From Acidobacteriaceae bacterium (GTDB taxonomy: Bacteria; Acidobacteriota; Terriglobia; Terriglobales; Acidobacteriaceae), in NCBI GenBank assembly GCA_003164255.1, contig PLST01000241.1:1-6661 (forward strand): DNA of 6,661 nt. Direction: 5' to 3'. The translations under genes and the position numbers were made by a program. Each line of letters starts with the position of its first letter. The first letter of the stretch is position 1. Positions 1 to 6,002 of the stretch are shown one piece after another. The notes under the pieces are model-generated. The model was not told the DNA's origin, searched no databases, and worked only from the letters and a program-made list of their open reading frames with translations.

Positions 1-1331
1 ACCTGGAAGTTCTTGTCCACGGTGTGCGTCGACACATAGATGGGCGCAAAGTGGAAGAACACATCCTTATACATCAGGTCGTCCTGGAAGTGGTTGCTCT
101 GCGGAGTGTCGACCTTCTCGTCAGGCGTAATGCCGCCGCCGCCATAGACCGTGCGCCCCGCGTCCGTCAGCTTCACTTCCTGGTTGGTCGAGTTCGAGGG
201 TAGAGCGCCCGCATGGTTGTAGTAGTAGTCATAAAGCGAAACGCCCGCATAGTTCCGCTGGATCAGTCGGCCCGACGGTGTGTAGTAGTGGTAGGTGGTC
301 AGAGCCAGGCCCGTATTCTCGCTCAGGTTGTAAACCGTCTGCACCAGCCCCTTGCCGAACGTGGTTTCTCCCACAATCAGCGCGCGGTCGTGATCCTGCA
401 GCGCGCCTGAAACAATCTCAGCCGCTGAAGCTGTACCGCGATTCACCAGCACCACGATCGGAAACGCCTTGCCGCCGTTGCCATGGGAGGCCGTGTAGTT
501 CTGGTCGGGATAGGCGCGTCCGCGCTGCGAAACGATGGTCTGCCCCTTGGTCAAAAGGTGGTCGCAGACATCCACAGCCTGGCTCAGCAGGCCTCCCGGA
601 TTGTTGCGCAGATCAAGCACCAGCCCCTTCAGATCGCCAAAGCCACTCACGGCCGCAGTGATCTCGTCGCCCGTGGTCTCCTGGAACTGCGTCAGATGGA
701 TGTAGCCGATGCCGGGACGAATCTCGTACTTCAAATCAACTGAGGGATGGGGGATCTCGTCGCGAACCAGGTCAAACGACAACGGCGCCGTTTGGCCGGT
801 ACGGATGGTCGTTACCAGCACATGGGTGCCCTTGGGTCCCTTCAGTGCTTTCGCCACCAGGTCTGACGTCCAACCGTCGGTGCTCTTGCCGTCCACTGAG
901 GCGATGATGTCGCCGGGGTGGATGCCGGCCCGGAACGATGGCGTGTCCTCATAAGGTGTAATCACCACCACCTTGTTGGCCTGCTGCTGGATGACCATGC
1001 CCACACCGTAGTAGTGGCCAGTCTGGTCTTCCCGCAGCCGGGCATAGGCTTTGGGATCGTAAAAATTGGAGTGTGGATCGAGTACGCGGAGCATGCCCGG
1101 AATCGCTCCGTCGTAGATTGCTGTGTCGGCCTTGTCGCCGTTGATGGGCTCAGCGTAGTTGTGTTCCACCTGCGAATACACATCGGCGAACGACTTCAGG
1201 CTGTCGCGGAGCTGGCTCTCGTCGGTCGCGCTTTGCGCTCCGACACGGCGCTGCAACAAGCTGCCGGCGACGGCGCAAGTAACGAAAAAGAACAGCAGTG
1301 CGAAAAGTGCGCGGCGGGCACGGGGAGTCAT
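1..1331 (-). CDS. ctpA: C-terminal processing protease, S41 family (CtpA/Prc-like), C-terminus cut by window edge
   Basis: This is a serine protease of the S41 (tail-specific, CtpA/Prc) family, which cleaves proteins from their C-terminal end in the periplasm or at the outer face of the membrane. 443 codons are visible and the reading frame is still open at the left edge. Residues 1-32 (MTPRARR, then a hydrophobic stretch) form a signal peptide or anchor. A PDZ domain spans about 105-190 (YYGVGM near 112, then AGIHPGDIIASVDG). The peptidase core runs from about 205 and contains LRNNPGG. The catalytic Ser302 lies in GTASAAE and Lys327/Gln331 in FGKGLVQ; the Ser-to-Lys distance of 25 and the Lys-to-Gln distance of 4 match E. 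coli Prc (Ser430, Lys455, Gln459). The family block YYTPSGRLIQ follows, then GGGGITPDEKVD. GGAGG sits 12 nt before the ATG, a rather long spacing. It is divergent from the SurA-like gene. Family assignment is secure; the substrates are unknown. Confidence 0.95.
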   Translation of the reverse strand, partial: MTPRARRALFALLFFFVTCAVAGSLLQRRVGAQSATDESQLRDSLKSFADVYSQVEHNYAEPINGDKADTAIYDGAIPGMLRVLDPHSNFYDPKAYARLREDQTGHYYGVGMVIQQQANKVVVITPYEDTPSFRAGIHPGDIIASVDGKSTDGWTSDLVAKALKGPKGTHVLVTTIRTGQTAPLSFDLVRDEIPHPSVDLKYEIRPGIGYIHLTQFQETTGDEITAAVSGFGDLKGLVLDLRNNPGGLLSQAVDVCDHLLTKGQTIVSQRGRAYPDQNYTASHGNGGKAFPIVVLVNRGTASAAEIVSGALQDHDRALIVGETTFGKGLVQTVYNLSENTGLALTTYHYYTPSGRLIQRNYAGVSLYDYYYNHAGALPSNSTNQEVKLTDAGRTVYGGGGITPDEKVDTPQSNHFQDDLMYKDVFFHFAPIYVSTHTVDKNFQ

Positions 1332-1441
1332 CGTAGGACGGAACCTCCGAACGGCAATTGCGGCAGGCGGCAATTTGCGGATCTCCAATTCACCGCCTTG
1401 AAGCTCCTCCGGACAACTGCCGGAACGCTCCCTGAGATGAA

Positions 1442-1470
1442 TTTGCCTTGCCCGAACCTGGCAAGGCAAA
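1442..1470. repeat. Perfect 11-bp inverted repeat with tandem TTGCC half-sites
   Basis: The left arm 1442-1452 (TTTGCCTTGCC) is exactly complementary to the right arm 1460-1470 (GGCAAGGCAAA), around a 7-nt loop. Each arm holds TTGCC twice in tandem. No T-run follows on either strand, so a rho-independent terminator is unlikely. It lies about 110 nt upstream of the ctpA start. It may be an operator for a dimeric regulator or a hairpin in the ctpA leader; the sequence alone does not decide between these. Confidence 0.75.
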
Positions 1471-1493
1471 CAAAACTGGCTATCCACTTGCGT

Positions 1494-1529
1494 GGCTCCG
1501 CAGAGCCGTATTGGTGCTAGTGTAGCACC
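1494..1529. repeat. Two adjacent small hairpins
   Basis: GGCTC 1494-1498 pairs with GAGCC 1503-1507 around a 4-nt loop. Six bases later GGTGCTA 1513-1519 pairs with TAGCACC 1523-1529 around a 3-nt loop. Together with the larger repeat at 1442-1470 they form a cluster of three hairpins in under 90 bases. Neither is followed by a T-run. Confidence 0.5.
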
Positions 1530-1572
1530 GGAATGTTTGACTCCGGCATACACCATTCGGGTAGCTTCTACC

Positions 1573-1607
1573 CCCCTGTCAGGGTCGGAAACCGCCAAAG
1601 ACAGGGG
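1573..1607. repeat. 8-bp inverted repeat with nested 3-bp stem
   Basis: CCCCTGTC at 1573-1580 pairs with GACAGGGG at 1600-1607. Inside the 19-nt loop, CGG 1586-1588 can pair with CCG 1592-1594. The element is about 180 nt upstream of the SurA-like start. No T-run follows. It could be part of an interspersed palindromic repeat or a leader structure. Confidence 0.45.
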
Positions 1608-1784
1608 CGCCGGCCCGGAATTTGAGTCAATTCAGGCTCTGGACCCGCCTTGCCGGACTTGCCTCCACCCTGCTCACCTCCGCGAAAACGTCTCCGGGAA
1701 TCGCGCCCCTGCTGCCCAGCCATTTACAATGACGTCTATGCCACAGGGGTCGTTTTTCGCCCCGCTTGGCGTGTGCTGACTTAT

Positions 1785-3491
1785 ATGACCCTGAGATTTC
1801 TTCGCATTCCCGCAGCCTTCGTGCTAAGCACGGCGCTGCTTGCCGGTCCCACCTGGGTCCATGCCCAAAGTAACATCGCGCCCCAGAGCCCCTATGGCGG
1901 CACCACGGTCGAGGACATCATCGCCCGGGTGAACGACCAGATCATCACGCGCTCTGACTATGACCGCGCCCTGGCGGAAATGGACCAGGAGGCTCGCCAG
2001 CACGGCGCAAGCACGCTCCAGGAGATCTCCGCGGCGCACAAAGATCTGCTGCGCAACCTCATCGACCAGCAACTCTGGCTTTCAAAGGGCAAGGAACTGG
2101 GCATCAACGGTGACACCGAACTCATCAAGAAATTGGATGAGATTCGCAAGCAATACCATCTCGACACCATTGAAGATCTCGAGAAGGCCGCCAAGGATCA
2201 GGGCGTATCGTTTGAGGACTTCAAGGCCAATATCCGCAACGGCATCATCACCCAGGAAGTGATGCGCGAGGAGGTTGGATCCACCCTCCGCTTCACGCCG
2301 GGCGAAGCGGAACGTTACTACCAACAGCACAAGCAGGACTACTCGCAGCCTGAGAGTGTTCGGTTGAGCGAGATCCTCATCTCCACCGGCACCGGCGACG
2401 ATGCGAAGATGGCTGCGGCCAAGGCTAAGGCAGACGACATTGAGACCCGGTTGCACGCTGGAGGCGACTTCAGCGCGCTGGCAAAATCGTTCAGCGACGG
2501 TCCCACCGCCGCGCAGGGCGGCGATCTGGGCGACTATCAGCCCGGCGCACTGCCCAAGGCGCTCGAGGACAAAACCTTTCCGCTCAAGGCGGGCCAGGTT
2601 ACCGATCCGATTCTCACTCGTCAGGGCTACATCATTCTTAGGGTCAATCAGCACGTCCCAGGCGGCCCGCGGCCATACAAGGACGTTCAGGAGCAGGTTG
2701 AAAACGACTTCTACATGAGCCGCATGGAGCCCGCAATTCGCGCCTATCTCACCAAGCTCCGCGAAGATGCGTTCATTGACATCAAGCCCGGCTATACCGA
2801 CTCAGGCGCAAGCCTCAACGAAACCAAGCCGGTCTATAGCGCTTATGTTCCGCCCGCGCCCAAGAAGAAGGCCAAGGTGGAGCGCACCCGCTATCGCGAA
2901 ACCGAACACACCTTCCGGCAGAAGTCTCCGCAGGCAGCTGCGCCGGCACCCGCACCGCCGCCGGCTGCGGCGGCAAAGCCCGCTGTGGTTAAGGCGGGGC
3001 TCTTCAAAAAGAAGTCAAACTCAACTACATCTGCGACGGAGAAGCCGGGCAAGAAAGAAAAGATTCGTTATGGACAAAAGCCGCGTGAATCGCTGCCCGC
3101 TGCGCCCAACGGCACCGTCGAGAACGCCGGGGCCTTGCCGGAGCAAGCCTCCGCTGCCGATCAGCCGGTAAATCCGCTTGAGGCGGCCGCGCCTACCGTG
3201 AAGACTCGTTACAGCACGCGCGCCAAGGCTCCCAAACAGCCCAAGTTCGGTCTTCAGCCCGATGCATTGACGCCTGCGGCCGCTGATGCGGCAGAGGTTG
3301 CCGATCGGGAAACCCAAAACAGCCCCCTGGGACTTGGCGGCGACACGGCCACCAAGAAGAAGAAGAAGGCCACGACCGACGAGGGAAAAACCAGGCTCGC
3401 AGACAAGAAGAAGGAACCCGAGACCCCGCAGACTCAGCCACAATTCACGCCGGCTCCCCAGGAGCCCGGAGCGCCTGCGCCTGCCCACTAG
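1785..3491 (+). CDS. Exported SurA-like peptidyl-prolyl cis-trans isomerase (one parvulin domain) with long basic Ala/Pro/Lys tail
   Basis: The 568-residue product is a predicted periplasmic foldase/chaperone of the SurA/PpiC group, which isomerises Xaa-Pro bonds and helps outer-membrane or secreted proteins fold. I chose the ATG at 1785 because it starts a clean signal peptide (MTLRFLRI, hydrophobic core, cleavage likely after WVHA near residue 27). The frame stays open upstream, but that extension looks non-coding. Residues about 35-185 form a SurA N-terminal-type helical chaperone region (VEDIIARVNDQIITRSDYD). One parvulin/PpiC domain spans about 189-290 (RLSEILIS, FSDGPTAAQGGDLGDY, GYIILRV). 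E. coli SurA has two parvulin domains; here there is one. From about 345 to the end comes a low-complexity tail rich in Ala, Pro and Lys, with three R-Y motifs. No good Shine-Dalgarno precedes the start. Fold assignment is strong; the tail's role is unknown. Confidence 0.92.
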   Translation: MTLRFLRIPAAFVLSTALLAGPTWVHAQSNIAPQSPYGGTTVEDIIARVNDQIITRSDYDRALAEMDQEARQHGASTLQEISAAHKDLLRNLIDQQLWLSKGKELGINGDTELIKKLDEIRKQYHLDTIEDLEKAAKDQGVSFEDFKANIRNGIITQEVMREEVGSTLRFTPGEAERYYQQHKQDYSQPESVRLSEILISTGTGDDAKMAAAKAKADDIETRLHAGGDFSALAKSFSDGPTAAQGGDLGDYQPGALPKALEDKTFPLKAGQVTDPILTRQGYIILRVNQHVPGGPRPYKDVQEQVENDFYMSRMEPAIRAYLTKLREDAFIDIKPGYTDSGASLNETKPVYSAYVPPAPKKKAKVERTRYRETEHTFRQKSPQAAAPAPAPPPAAAAKPAVVKAGLFKKKSNSTTSATEKPGKKEKIRYGQKPRESLPAAPNGTVENAGALPEQASAADQPVNPLEAAAPTVKTRYSTRAKAPKQPKFGLQPDALTPAAADAAEVADRETQNSPLGLGGDTATKKKKKATTDEGKTRLADKKKEPETPQTQPQFTPAPQEPGAPAPAH

Positions 3492-3527
3492 GCCTCTGAC
3501 CGCATGTTTTTTGTACCATCTCCGTGC

Positions 3528-3563
3528 CCCATCCTTTCGCCTTTTTCCTGGCGAAAGGGTGGG
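3528..3563. repeat. Strong hairpin, 14-bp stem, downstream of the SurA-like gene
   Basis: Bases 3528-3541 pair with 3550-3563 over 14 bp with one G-T wobble, around an 8-nt T-rich loop (core CCTTTCGCC / GGCGAAAGG). It begins 37 nt after the stop codon, so it may end or stabilise the upstream transcript. No T-run follows on either strand, so it is not a standard intrinsic terminator. Its right flank closely resembles a segment at 5913-5928, which suggests a repeat family. Confidence 0.65.
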
Positions 3564-3651
3564 ATAGCATGAGCCTCAAAGCACGAATTCACGCGGTCAC
3601 AGACCTAGTGTCCCGAATTCGAAGTTCGTTAAACAAATATTCGTTGGTTTC

Positions 3652-3762
3652 TGTCAGGGCACGACTACAAAGGAAGAGAAAAACTCCTGCGAAGCCGGAT
3701 TAAGTGTCAGGGCACGACTTCAGTCGTGCCGAAAAGGACGCAAAACGAATGGGCTTTAGCCC
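3652..3762. repeat. REP-like element: 15-bp direct repeat plus two palindromes
   Basis: TGTCAGGGCACGACT occurs at 3652-3666 and again at 3705-3719. The second copy continues into a palindrome, with GGCACGACT 3711-3719 pairing with AGTCGTGCC 3722-3730; the first copy lacks the complementary half and looks truncated. Twenty bases further on, GGGCT 3751-3755 pairs with AGCCC 3758-3762. From memory, 'CAGGGCACGACTTCAGTCGTGCC ... GGGCTTTAGCCCC'-type sequences are common between genes in Acidobacteriota, but I could not check copy number. Confidence 0.55.
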
Positions 3763-3946
3763 CTGCTAATCACCACCCCGCAATTGCCTTTTTCCGAACC
3801 CTCTTTAGCCCCCGAGGCACAGCGCAACGGCCTGCACCATTTCGGACTCCGCTCTTCGATACTTTTGCGTCCTCAAGCCATATCCTGATCGGTGGAAACA
3901 GGACTCGTCGGACCATCACAGTTGGTTCTAAGATTCATGATCCAGA

Positions 3947-5335
3947 TCATGACGTGCCGATGGGATTATGCCAGCCGCCGTCTGCCGCGATCAATGCATC
4001 AGCCTGTTTCGGCCCCCATGTGCCGCGCCTGTAAGGGCGAACGCGGGGGTGGTGCTTGATTACCTGGTCCACCACCATCCATGCGGCTTCCACCGCGTCC
4101 TCGCGTGTAAACAATCCACCGTCCCCCTTCATGGCATCGCCTAAAAGCCGCTCGTAGGGCGATTCTTCTCCTGGCTCCTCGTCCAGTAAATAAAGCTCTT
4201 TCTGTTCTCCGATAAACTCCTCGCCCGCAAGCTTCACGCGAGCGGCGAGTCCGATCTCTGCGTTAGGTGAGAGCCGGAAACGAAGATAATTCCCCTTCCC
4301 CGTAGCTGCCGCTGCGTCCGCAAAGAGCTTCTGCGGTGGCGGCTTCAGCTTTACCAGAACTTCGGTTGCTGTAGCGGGCAGATATTTTCCAGAGCGCAGA
4401 TACCACGGCACACCATCCCAACGCCAGGAGTCGATGAACAGCCGAACCGCGCAATACGTCTCCACGTCGGAGTTCTTTGCGACGTCGTCCTCCTGCCGAT
4501 AGCCGTTGTATTGACCACGAACCATATCGGCAGGTTTCAAAGCACGCATCGCTTTGAGCACGGTCGCCTTCTCAGTTTGCACTTCTACGAAATGCCGGCC
4601 TGCTGGCGGTTCCATGGCAAGCAGCGCGACGATCTGGAACAGATGATTCTCGATGACGTCCCGCAAGCAGCCGGCCGACTCGTAAAACGCGCCGCGCCCT
4701 CCCACGCCAAAGCTCTCACTCAAGGTGATCTGCACACTCGAGATGTAATTTCGGTTCCAGATAGGTTCAAGGAATGAATTGGCGAAGCGGAAGTAGAGAA
4801 TATTCATGATCGCTTCTTTGCCGAGGAAGTGGTCGATACGAAAAATCGAATCTTCAGGGAAAACCGAACGCGCCACCTGGTTCAGCGCACGAGCCGACGC
4901 CAGGTCGCGGCCAAACGGCTTCTCCACAATCACCCGCGCATTCTTCGCCAACCCCGCCGCGCCTAAACCTTTGATCACTGTTCCAAAAAGCGAAGGTGGA
5001 ATCGCAAGATAATGTGCAGGTCGGCTTGCTTTCCCAAGCGATTCCTTGATCGCCGCAAAGGTACTGCTGTCGTTATAGTCTCCGCTCACATATTTCAGCA
5101 GCGACAGAAGGTGATCGAAGGCGCGCTTGTTATCGATCCCGCCCGATTGCTTGATGCTCTGCGTGACTCGTCTCCGCAGTCGCTCCAAACTCCATTTGGG
5201 AAACGCGACGCCGATGATCGGGACGTTCAGGGTTCCGCGTTTCACCATCGCATAGAGTGCGGGGAAAATCATCTTGTGGGCCAGATCGCCCGTCACGCCA
5301 TAAACCACAAGAGCATCTGAATGAACGGTGCGCAT
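3947..5335 (-). CDS. zwf: Glucose-6-phosphate 1-dehydrogenase
   Basis: The enzyme oxidises glucose 6-phosphate to 6-phosphogluconolactone with NADP+ (or NAD+), the entry step of the oxidative pentose phosphate pathway, in the cytoplasm. The product is 462 residues, shorter than the usual 480-510. The dinucleotide fingerprint GVTGDLA lies at 13-19. EKPFG contains Lys139, and RIDHFLGKE (166-174) holds Asp168-His169. IENHLFQ holds His231, the expected general base; the spacings Lys139/His169/His231 match Leuconostoc Lys148/His178/His240. WYLRSGK has Lys317, and the C-terminal family ending GTWGPKQAD is present. The ATG at 5335 is preferred to one 66 bases upstream because GAGGAGG lies 7 nt before it. 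The block after the fingerprint reads HKMIFPAL rather than the usual (K/R)(K/R)KLxP. No partner gene (pgl, gnd) is visible. The TGA stop lies inside a 7-bp inverted repeat (3935-3952) without a T-run. Confidence 0.96.
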   Translation of the reverse strand: MRTVHSDALVVYGVTGDLAHKMIFPALYAMVKRGTLNVPIIGVAFPKWSLERLRRRVTQSIKQSGGIDNKRAFDHLLSLLKYVSGDYNDSSTFAAIKESLGKASRPAHYLAIPPSLFGTVIKGLGAAGLAKNARVIVEKPFGRDLASARALNQVARSVFPEDSIFRIDHFLGKEAIMNILYFRFANSFLEPIWNRNYISSVQITLSESFGVGGRGAFYESAGCLRDVIENHLFQIVALLAMEPPAGRHFVEVQTEKATVLKAMRALKPADMVRGQYNGYRQEDDVAKNSDVETYCAVRLFIDSWRWDGVPWYLRSGKYLPATATEVLVKLKPPPQKLFADAAAATGKGNYLRFRLSPNAEIGLAARVKLAGEEFIGEQKELYLLDEEPGEESPYERLLGDAMKGDGGLFTREDAVEAAWMVVDQVIKHHPRVRPYRRGTWGPKQADALIAADGGWHNPIGTS

Positions 5336-5342
5336 GAGGCGC

Positions 5343-5349
5343 CCTCCTC
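5343..5349 (-). promoter_or_regulatory. Shine-Dalgarno site of zwf
   Basis: GAGGAGG on the minus strand lies 7 nt before the ATG at 5335-5333. It decides the start: the further ATG at 5401-5399 has no such site and would add 22 residues not expected before the family's N-terminal strand. Confidence 0.85.
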
Positions 5350-5396
5350 TTCGGTGGTCATGTTCTTGAGGCCGCCCACCTTGGCTCGTAGTCACG

Positions 5397-5423
5397 ATCA
5401 TAGCTTGCAGGCGTTTCTTTCAA
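5397..5423 (-). promoter_or_regulatory. Candidate sigma-70-type promoter of zwf
   Basis: On the minus strand TTGAAA (5423-5418) and TATGAT (5402-5397) are separated by 15 bases, shorter than the ideal 17. Transcription would begin near 5390 and give a leader of about 55 nt. The alternative upstream ATG overlaps the -10 box, so it would not be transcribed, which agrees with the start chosen for zwf. This was judged by eye only. Confidence 0.35.
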
Positions 5424-5848
5424 TTGCAATGAGGATCAGACCGTGCATTTCTCGAATCGCAGGAAAATGACCGTCATCTATTTAAATCGAATGGACACCT
5501 GCATTTCCTCATCTGACTTCTGCGACATGCTTCAGAGACACCACCCAGCGCCCCGCCCAAAACTGATCTCTGATTTAAGCCTGCGCCAAAACTCGCTAAT
5601 TACCTGCAAAAACACGCCAAAAACGACCAAAATTGCACCTTAAGCGCATCATGTGTCGTCAAGCGCGCGTCATTTCCTTAAGAAAACGTCGTGTTGGTTC
5701 TGAACATTTCACAACCCCTCCGATGCACCTGCCAAATCGCCGCGTCTCAGTTGCTGTTTTGCGCCCAAATCAACTCTCCATAGCCGCTGGAAAACATTGT
5801 GCGTGCAAAATGCGCTTCCAGAAATCCACCGTCCCGCAAAGAGTCGGG

Positions 5849-5928
5849 GTGCCCCCGGTCCCTCGCACTTGGGGACCGGGGATAGGTCCTCCTCCATGGG
5901 TGGTTGTGCGATGGGTGGGACAGAATGA
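5849..5928. repeat. GC-rich palindromic element upstream of yhaM
   Basis: CCCCGGTCCC 5853-5862 pairs perfectly with GGGACCGGGG 5872-5881 around a 9-nt loop. A second, mutually exclusive stem is possible between CCCTCGCAC 5860-5868 and GTGCGATGGG 5906-5915 with one bulged T. ATGGGTGG occurs twice (5896-5903, 5911-5918). The ends (GTGCCCC 5849-5855; 5913-5928) resemble the ends of the hairpin element near 3524-3572, so this may be a larger or decayed member of the same repeat family. It ends about 75 nt before the yhaM start. Confidence 0.55.
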
Positions 5929-6002
5929 CGGCCAGTTCCCCGTACTCACGGGTCCACTCTGTTTTTGAAATGCAGGCTGCATGCGTTAACCTTCTGGGCA
6001 GA

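Larger units (their letters stand above)
1332..1784. other. Divergent intergenic region between ctpA and the SurA-like gene
   Basis: This 453-base gap must carry the promoters of both flanking genes. I see no convincing gene in it. It contains a series of inverted repeats: 1442-1470, 1494-1507, 1513-1529 and 1573-1607. A TACAAT hexamer at 1725-1730 resembles a -10 box for the rightward gene, but the -35 position at the usual spacing is GC-rich and does not match. No clear -35/-10 pair was found for ctpA. Open frames here lack ribosome binding sites and recognisable protein content. Confidence 0.6.
3492..3946. other. Intergenic region between convergent genes, filled with palindromic elements
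   Basis: These 455 bases separate the 3' ends of the SurA-like gene and zwf. I see no gene here. The segment contains a strong hairpin 37 nt after the SurA-like stop codon, a 15-bp direct repeat whose second copy forms a palindrome, and a small GGGCT/AGCCC hairpin. The remaining part, about 3770-3930, shows nothing I can name. Such a gap between convergent genes is a typical place for REP-like elements to accumulate without disturbing promoters. Confidence 0.6.
5336..6002. other. Long divergent intergenic region between zwf and yhaM
   Basis: This gap of 667 bases has three parts. Nearest zwf is its leader and candidate promoter. About 5430-5720 is poorer in GC than the genes and has repeated CCAAAA motifs between 5557 and 5633. 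About 5830-5970 is GC-rich and strongly structured. The open frames at 5443-5643 and 5633-5968 have no recognisable content or ribosome binding site, and I do not call them genes. A small RNA or an undetected small gene cannot be excluded. Confidence 0.5.

Noticed and set aside
918..1520. 200-codon open frame on the plus strand
   Set aside because: It lies mostly antisense to ctpA, where Ser302, Lys327 and PDZ motifs prove the coding strand. Its own translation has no recognisable domain.
1725..1730. TACAAT as a promoter for the SurA-like gene
   Set aside because: The hexamer is a fair -10 match, but no -35 element exists at 16-18 bases upstream, so it is not listed as a promoter.
1492..1779. 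Possible 95-residue small protein upstream of the SurA-like gene
   Set aside because: It has no Shine-Dalgarno site or recognisable content, and it overlaps inverted repeats, so it looks like leader or intergenic sequence.
2082..2654. 190-codon open frame on the minus strand
   Set aside because: It is antisense to the chaperone and parvulin domains of the SurA-like gene and is a by-product of GC-rich codon use.
3021..3488. 155-codon open frame on the minus strand
   Set aside because: It is the reverse complement of the low-complexity Lys/Ala/Pro tail and has a Leu/Arg/Gly-rich composition without motifs.
3652..3719. CRISPR array suggested by a repeated 15-mer
   Set aside because: There are only two copies, the repeat is too short, one copy continues into a palindrome, and there are no cas genes nearby.
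3935..3952. Inverted repeat overlapping the zwf stop codon as an intrinsic terminator
   Set aside because: The stem is only 7 bp, AT-rich, and has no T-run on the zwf strand.
5443..5968. Possible small genes of 66 and 111 codons in the zwf-yhaM gap
   Set aside because: Both lack ribosome binding sites and protein-like composition. The second runs through the GC-rich palindrome.
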